The position numbers and the translations under genes were made by a program. Positions 5,199 to 7,838 of a stretch of 7,838 bases of DNA are shown one piece after another. Below the pieces are notes generated by a model. The model searched no databases. It was not told the DNA's origin and saw nothing but the letters and a program-made list of their open reading frames with translations. Position 1 is the first letter of the stretch. Each line of letters opens with the position of its first letter. This DNA comes from an uncultured Ruminococcus sp. Its GTDB lineage: Bacteria > Bacillota > Clostridia > Oscillospirales > Acutalibacteraceae. Where the stretch lies: contig CACXGH010000010.1 in assembly GCA_902767175.1 (NCBI GenBank), positions 1 through 7,838 of the forward strand. The letters are read 5' to 3'.

Positions 5199-5861
5199 AT
5201 GCAGGAGCTTGACATGACAATAATTGAAAGGACTATCAAAGCACTCAAGGGCAACAACATGGACGCTTACTACTGCGGCAATGCCGAGCAGGTGCGCGCC
5301 AAAGTAAAGGAATTCCTTGAAAGCGGCTGTACGGTAACGCACGGAGGATCTGTAACTCTTGCTCAGTGCGGTATTACGGAAATGCTGAAAAACGGTGATT
5401 ATAACTACCTCGACCGAAACAGAGAAGGTATCACCCGTGAAGAAGTAGAAGAATTATACCGCAAAACTTTTTCAAGTGACGTTTACCTGACAAGTGCAAA
5501 TGCCATTACAGAGAACGGACTGCTGTTTAACGTGGACGGAAACTCAAACAGAGTAGCAGCAATAATGTTCGGTCCCAAAAGCGTAGTCGTTATTGCAGGC
5601 TATAATAAAATAGTCAAAAATTTTGATGAAGCCTTTGACAGACTGAGAACAACGGCTGCACCGAAAAACGCAATGCGTCTGAACTGCAATACCTATTGTG
5701 CAAAGACGGGCAGGTGCGTATCGCTGAATAACCCGTCATCGGACATCGGTGACGGCTGCAAAAGCGAACAGCGTATTTGCTGCAGCTATACAGTAAGCGC
5801 TTTTCAGAGAAATAAAAACCGGATAAAGGTAATTATCGCAGGCGAAAAATTAGGCTATTGA
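5199..5861 (+). CDS. LUD-domain (DUF162, LutC-like) protein
   Basis: 220 residues; ATG 5199 follows a perfect AGGAGG (5185-5190) by 8 nt. The LUD fold is visible from V-T-H-G-G-S-V-T-L (46-54) and G-L-L-F-N-V-D-G-N-S-N-R-V-A-A (107-121) with F-G-P-K-S-V-V-V-I-A-G-Y-N-K (124-137). The C-terminal part has a Cys cluster, C163-x3-C167-x5-C173, then C187 and C194-C195. Similar LUD proteins carry a Cys-rich CAxTGxC...CKSxxRIC stretch, here stretched by an insertion of about ten residues between C173 and C187. LutC is part of the LutABC lactate oxidation complex, but no lutA/lutB is here, so a role in lactate use is not supported; stand-alone LUD proteins are uncharacterised. Metal or Fe-S binding by the Cys cluster is an inference. 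It lies 18 bp upstream of deoD and was probably co-transcribed with it. Confidence 0.85.
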   Translation: MQELDMTIIERTIKALKGNNMDAYYCGNAEQVRAKVKEFLESGCTVTHGGSVTLAQCGITEMLKNGDYNYLDRNREGITREEVEELYRKTFSSDVYLTSANAITENGLLFNVDGNSNRVAAIMFGPKSVVVIAGYNKIVKNFDEAFDRLRTTAAPKNAMRLNCNTYCAKTGRCVSLNNPSSDIGDGCKSEQRICCSYTVSAFQRNKNRIKVIIAGEKLGY

Positions 5862-5879
5862 TAAACAGGAGGCAAAACT

Positions 5880-6587
5880 ATGTCAACACCTCATATAAGC
5901 GCAGAAAAGGGTGACTTTGCAAAAACAGTGCTCATGCCCGGAGACCCTCTGAGAGCTGAATACATCGCAAAGAATTTTCTTGACAATGCAAAGCTCGTAA
6001 ATAAGGTCAGAGGAATGCTCGGCTTTACGGGCAGCTATAAGGGAAAGCCTGTTTCGGTTATGGCAAGCGGAATGGGTGTTCCGTCAATCGGTATTTATTC
6101 CTATGAGCTTTTCAGATTCTATGATGTAGATAATATAATCCGTATAGGCACAGCAGGCGCTGTAAGTGAAAAGCTTACTGTAAGAGATGTAGTTATCGCA
6201 ATGTCGGCAGCTACCAATTCTTCCTTTGCATCACAATACAAGCTCCCCGGTGTTCCTGCTCCGACAGCGGATTTTGAACTGCTGATGAAGGCTTTTAAGG
6301 CAGCCTGTGAGCTGAATATTAATGCTCATGTAGGACAGATATATACGACAGATAATTTCTATGACGATTCGGAAAGCCTTATAGAATGGAGGAAGGCAGG
6401 CGTACTTGCAACCGAAATGGAATGTGCGGCTCTTTATCTCAACGCTGCAAGACTCGGCAAAAAGGCACTGACTGTCTGTACTATATCGGATTGTCCGCTT
6501 ACAGGAGAAAGCTGCTCATCTGAAGAAAGGGAGACAAGCTTCAATGATATGATAAAAATAGGTCTTGAATGCGCTTTTTCCGTCTGA
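5880..6587 (+). CDS. deoD: Purine nucleoside phosphorylase, DeoD type
   Basis: 235 residues, near the usual 233-239 of the hexameric DeoD class. It splits purine (deoxy)ribonucleosides with phosphate to the free base and (deoxy)ribose 1-phosphate in the cytoplasm. N-terminal T-P-H-I-S-A-E-K-G-D-F-A matches the family, with H5 from the neighbouring subunit's site. Phosphate-binding residues are seen: G21-D-P-L-R25, R44 and R88-I-G-T-A. The ribose/base site E179-M-E181 and catalytic S203-D204 and R217 (E-E-R-E-T-S-F) are all in place, so the enzyme should be active. ATG 5880 follows AGGAGG (5867-5872) by 7 nt. It is the last gene of the DUF1294-LUD-deoD run and is followed by a hairpin. Uridine phosphorylase is less likely given the R217 region and the A-T-E-M-E-C motif. 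Confidence 0.95.
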   Translation: MSTPHISAEKGDFAKTVLMPGDPLRAEYIAKNFLDNAKLVNKVRGMLGFTGSYKGKPVSVMASGMGVPSIGIYSYELFRFYDVDNIIRIGTAGAVSEKLTVRDVVIAMSAATNSSFASQYKLPGVPAPTADFELLMKAFKAACELNINAHVGQIYTTDNFYDDSESLIEWRKAGVLATEMECAALYLNAARLGKKALTVCTISDCPLTGESCSSEERETSFNDMIKIGLECAFSV

Positions 6588-6662
6588 GATGAGGCAAATA
6601 AAAATACCGTGAAATTGCACAAAGACAAAAGACGAAATTTTATCAAAAAAGAATTAAGAACA

Positions 6663-6683
6663 GGAAAAATGATAGATTTTTCC
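6663..6683. repeat. AT-rich 8-bp inverted repeat after deoD
   Basis: GGAAAAAT (6663-6670), 5-nt spacer, ATTTTTCC (6676-6683). The stem is weak and no T-run follows outside it, so it is not called a terminator. It may stabilise the 3' end of the deoD message or bind a regulator; neither is shown. Confidence 0.4.
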
Positions 6684-6715
6684 CGAAAAAAGCTGTAATT
6701 TTAAGTCAGATACGA

Positions 6716-6766
6716 AAAGCACCGCAATAATGATTGTATGAATTGCACAATGTTGAGCGGTGCTTT
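6716..6766 (+). terminator. Probable terminator of the deoD operon (two-tier hairpin)
   Basis: A perfect 10-bp stem, AAAGCACCGC (6716-6725) with GCGGTGCTTT (6757-6766), has a 31-nt loop that itself contains ATTGT (6733-6737) with ACAAT (6747-6751). A-rich 5' and T-rich 3' stem ends are typical of bidirectional terminators, but the T-run after the stem is only three bases, with a second T-run at 6775-6781. The next promoter begins immediately after. Confidence 0.6.
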
Positions 6767-6770
6767 CGGA

Positions 6771-6799
6771 GTGACTTTTTTATTTTGATGTGCTATAAT
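6771..6799 (+). promoter_or_regulatory. Extended -10 promoter of the Ig-like gene
   Basis: GTGACT (6771-6776, four of six matches to TTGACA), 17-bp spacer, TATAAT (6794-6799), with an extended -10 TG at 6791-6792. It lies 32 bp upstream of the TTG start. Confidence 0.75.
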
Positions 6800-6831
6800 A
6801 TCGAAGATATTCGATACGGAGGTAATCAGCC

Positions 6832-7596
6832 TTGGATAATAATACCTATATATACACAGGAAGTCCCATAACCCCAAAGTATTCCATCAATGTAGGAGAC
6901 AGGGTACTCAGCAGCGATACAGACTTTGATGTTGAGATTACAGACAATGTGAATGTAGGAACAGCTCATGTCACAATAACAGGCAAGGGAAAGTTCAAGG
7001 GGGTTATTGAAAGGACATTTGAGATAGTCCCTGTTCACGCAAGATCACTTTCGTTCTTTGCGGACAATACCGAATTCGACTATAACGGAGCGCCTTGCAT
7101 AATGCAGGTTGCTGTAAAATTCGGTGAGACAACTCTTATTGAGGGCGTTGATTATACTATAGAATACGAAAACAATACAGACCCGGGTACAGCTAACGCA
7201 AGAATCAGCTTTATGGGAAACTTTACAGGTGTTATGACTATCCCTTTTACCATTTTCGGCTCAAAGAAAAAAGCTCCTGTTTCACAGAGCAGTGACTTTG
7301 AGAATACCTCTGAGGTGTCCTCACTTGATATCAGACTCGGGGATACAGTGACTGTAACCGCCTCTGCAAAGGGCGGAAAACCGCCTTACACCTATGCGGT
7401 ATGCTATAAAAAGACATTCTCAAAGAGCTGGTTTACAAAGCAGGATTTCGGAGAAAACACCGTCAATGAGATAAAGCCGCTCATAGCTACAAGATATAAT
7501 ATTCTCGTAAAGGCTATGGACAGCAGCGGAGCAATTGCAAGAAAGTATTTCAAGCTTTCTGTTGAAAAAAACGCAGACAAAGAAGAAGGAAAATAA
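6832..7596 (+). CDS. Three-domain Ig-like repeat protein without signal peptide
   Basis: 254 residues. TTG 6832 is the start: GGAGG (6818-6822) is 9 nt upstream and an in-frame stop at 6823 rules out a longer form. Domain 1 (about 5-66, Y-T-G-x-x-I-T-P, D-F-D-V, N-V-G-T-A-x-V-T-I-T-G-K-G) and domain 2 (about 72-142, Y-N-G, D-Y-T-I, P-G-T-A-N-A-R-I) are beta-sandwich repeats common in clostridial surface proteins (MBG/YDG-like). Domain 3 (about 163-246, G-G-K-P-P-Y-T-Y-A-V-C-Y-K-K, then A-T-R-Y-N-I-L-V-K-A-M-D-S-S-G) resembles another Ig-like fold that often ends such proteins. Such domains are normally outside the cell, yet there is no signal peptide, membrane segment, LPxTG or S-layer domain. 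It could be a remnant of a larger surface protein, or be exported another way. Promoter and Shine-Dalgarno look intact. No enzymatic function is assigned. Confidence 0.85.
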   Translation: MDNNTYIYTGSPITPKYSINVGDRVLSSDTDFDVEITDNVNVGTAHVTITGKGKFKGVIERTFEIVPVHARSLSFFADNTEFDYNGAPCIMQVAVKFGETTLIEGVDYTIEYENNTDPGTANARISFMGNFTGVMTIPFTIFGSKKKAPVSQSSDFENTSEVSSLDIRLGDTVTVTASAKGGKPPYTYAVCYKKTFSKSWFTKQDFGENTVNEIKPLIATRYNILVKAMDSSGAIARKYFKLSVEKNADKEEGK

Positions 7597-7676
7597 TCAC
7601 AGGGGCTGTACTTGGCATTATTCTCTTCAGGCGGCAGTGAACTGTGCTGTATTCCAAAAAAATAAAGAAAATATAG

Positions 7677-7705
7677 TTGATTTTTTCATTTGATTATAGT
7701 ATAAT
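7677..7705 (+). promoter_or_regulatory. Strong promoter of the SRP RNA gene
   Basis: TTGATT (7677-7682), 17-bp spacer, perfect TATAAT (7700-7705). Upstream DNA is A-rich (7657-7675), resembling an UP element, as expected for an abundant stable RNA. Transcription would start near 7711. Confidence 0.88.
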
Positions 7706-7710
7706 AGGGT

Positions 7711-7838
7711 TGCTGATGTTACAAGACAGATTCATACCCTTGAATATGCGGTCGGGCAGGCGCTGTGCGACAGAACACCGTGAACCATGTCAGGCGGGGA
7801 ACCGAGCAGCATTAAGCGTTTCGCTCTGTGCGATGCAG
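7711..7838 (+). ncRNA. ffs: Signal recognition particle RNA (3' partial)
   Basis: The universally conserved SRP domain IV is readable: CATGTCAGG (7786-7794), CGG-GGAA-CCG tetraloop hairpin (7795-7804), AGCAGCAT (7805-7812). The asymmetric internal loop is closed by ATG/CAT (7787-7789, 7810-7812). Lower helices continue: CGT/GCG (7779-7781, 7816-7818) and GACAGA/TCTGTG (7769-7774, 7825-7830). This RNA binds Ffh and targets membrane and secreted proteins. The 3' strand that should pair with about 7711-7765 lies beyond the window, so the end is missing. The 5' end is set from the promoter; processing could move it. The stem below domain IV is longer than in the E. coli 4.5S RNA, so the class (small or Alu-containing) cannot be decided here. 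Confidence 0.9.

Noticed and set aside
5199..5861. lutC of a lactate oxidation operon
   Set aside because: No lutA or lutB in the neighbourhood and the C-terminal Cys cluster differs from LutC.
6663..6683. Terminator directly after deoD
   Set aside because: The stem is nearly all A-T and no T-run follows; the GC-rich hairpin at 6716-6766 is the better candidate.

Overview
The window looks like a chromosome segment from a Gram-positive gut anaerobe of the Oscillospiraceae/Ruminococcaceae type (Ruminococcus or [Eubacterium] siraeum-like). The basis is strong AGGAGG ribosome binding sites, TTG starts, TTGACA-N17-TATAAT-type promoters, a THF riboswitch ahead of an ECF folate S-component, a clostridial-type thioredoxin reductase-like flavoprotein, and a secreted-type Ig-like repeat protein. 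The genus is an inference from gene content only.

Layout. Positions 1-933 (+) hold the 3' part of a low-complexity protein with two nearly identical CxxC/CxC zinc ribbons, closed by a terminator. A 333-bp gap with a 19-bp dyad leads to a TTG-started thioredoxin reductase-like gene (1267-2127, +) whose NADPH-recognition motifs are missing. Next comes a regulated folate-uptake unit: a consensus-like promoter, a THF riboswitch with an extra stem, an expression platform with two mutually exclusive hairpins (one masks the Shine-Dalgarno), and folT (2548-3150, +). The 3' end of folT runs into three tandem repeats of about 100 bp, followed by a strong terminator.

On the minus strand lies a membrane-anchored GHL10/DUF187 glycoside-hydrolase-like protein (3522-4778). 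Divergent from it is a probable three-gene operon on the plus strand: a DUF1294 membrane protein (4854-5165), a LUD-domain protein (5199-5861) and purine nucleoside phosphorylase deoD (5880-6587). After a hairpin terminator and a new promoter comes a 254-residue Ig-like protein without signal peptide (6832-7596). A second strong promoter drives the SRP RNA gene ffs, which runs off the window end at 7838.

How the parts work together: most units are independent housekeeping or accessory functions (folate salvage, purine salvage, redox, protein targeting). The most informative parts are the fully readable riboswitch-folT unit, the tandem repeat array that supplies the folT stop codon, and the reductase that probably does not use NADPH. 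I do not see a defence system, prophage, IS element or CRISPR array here.
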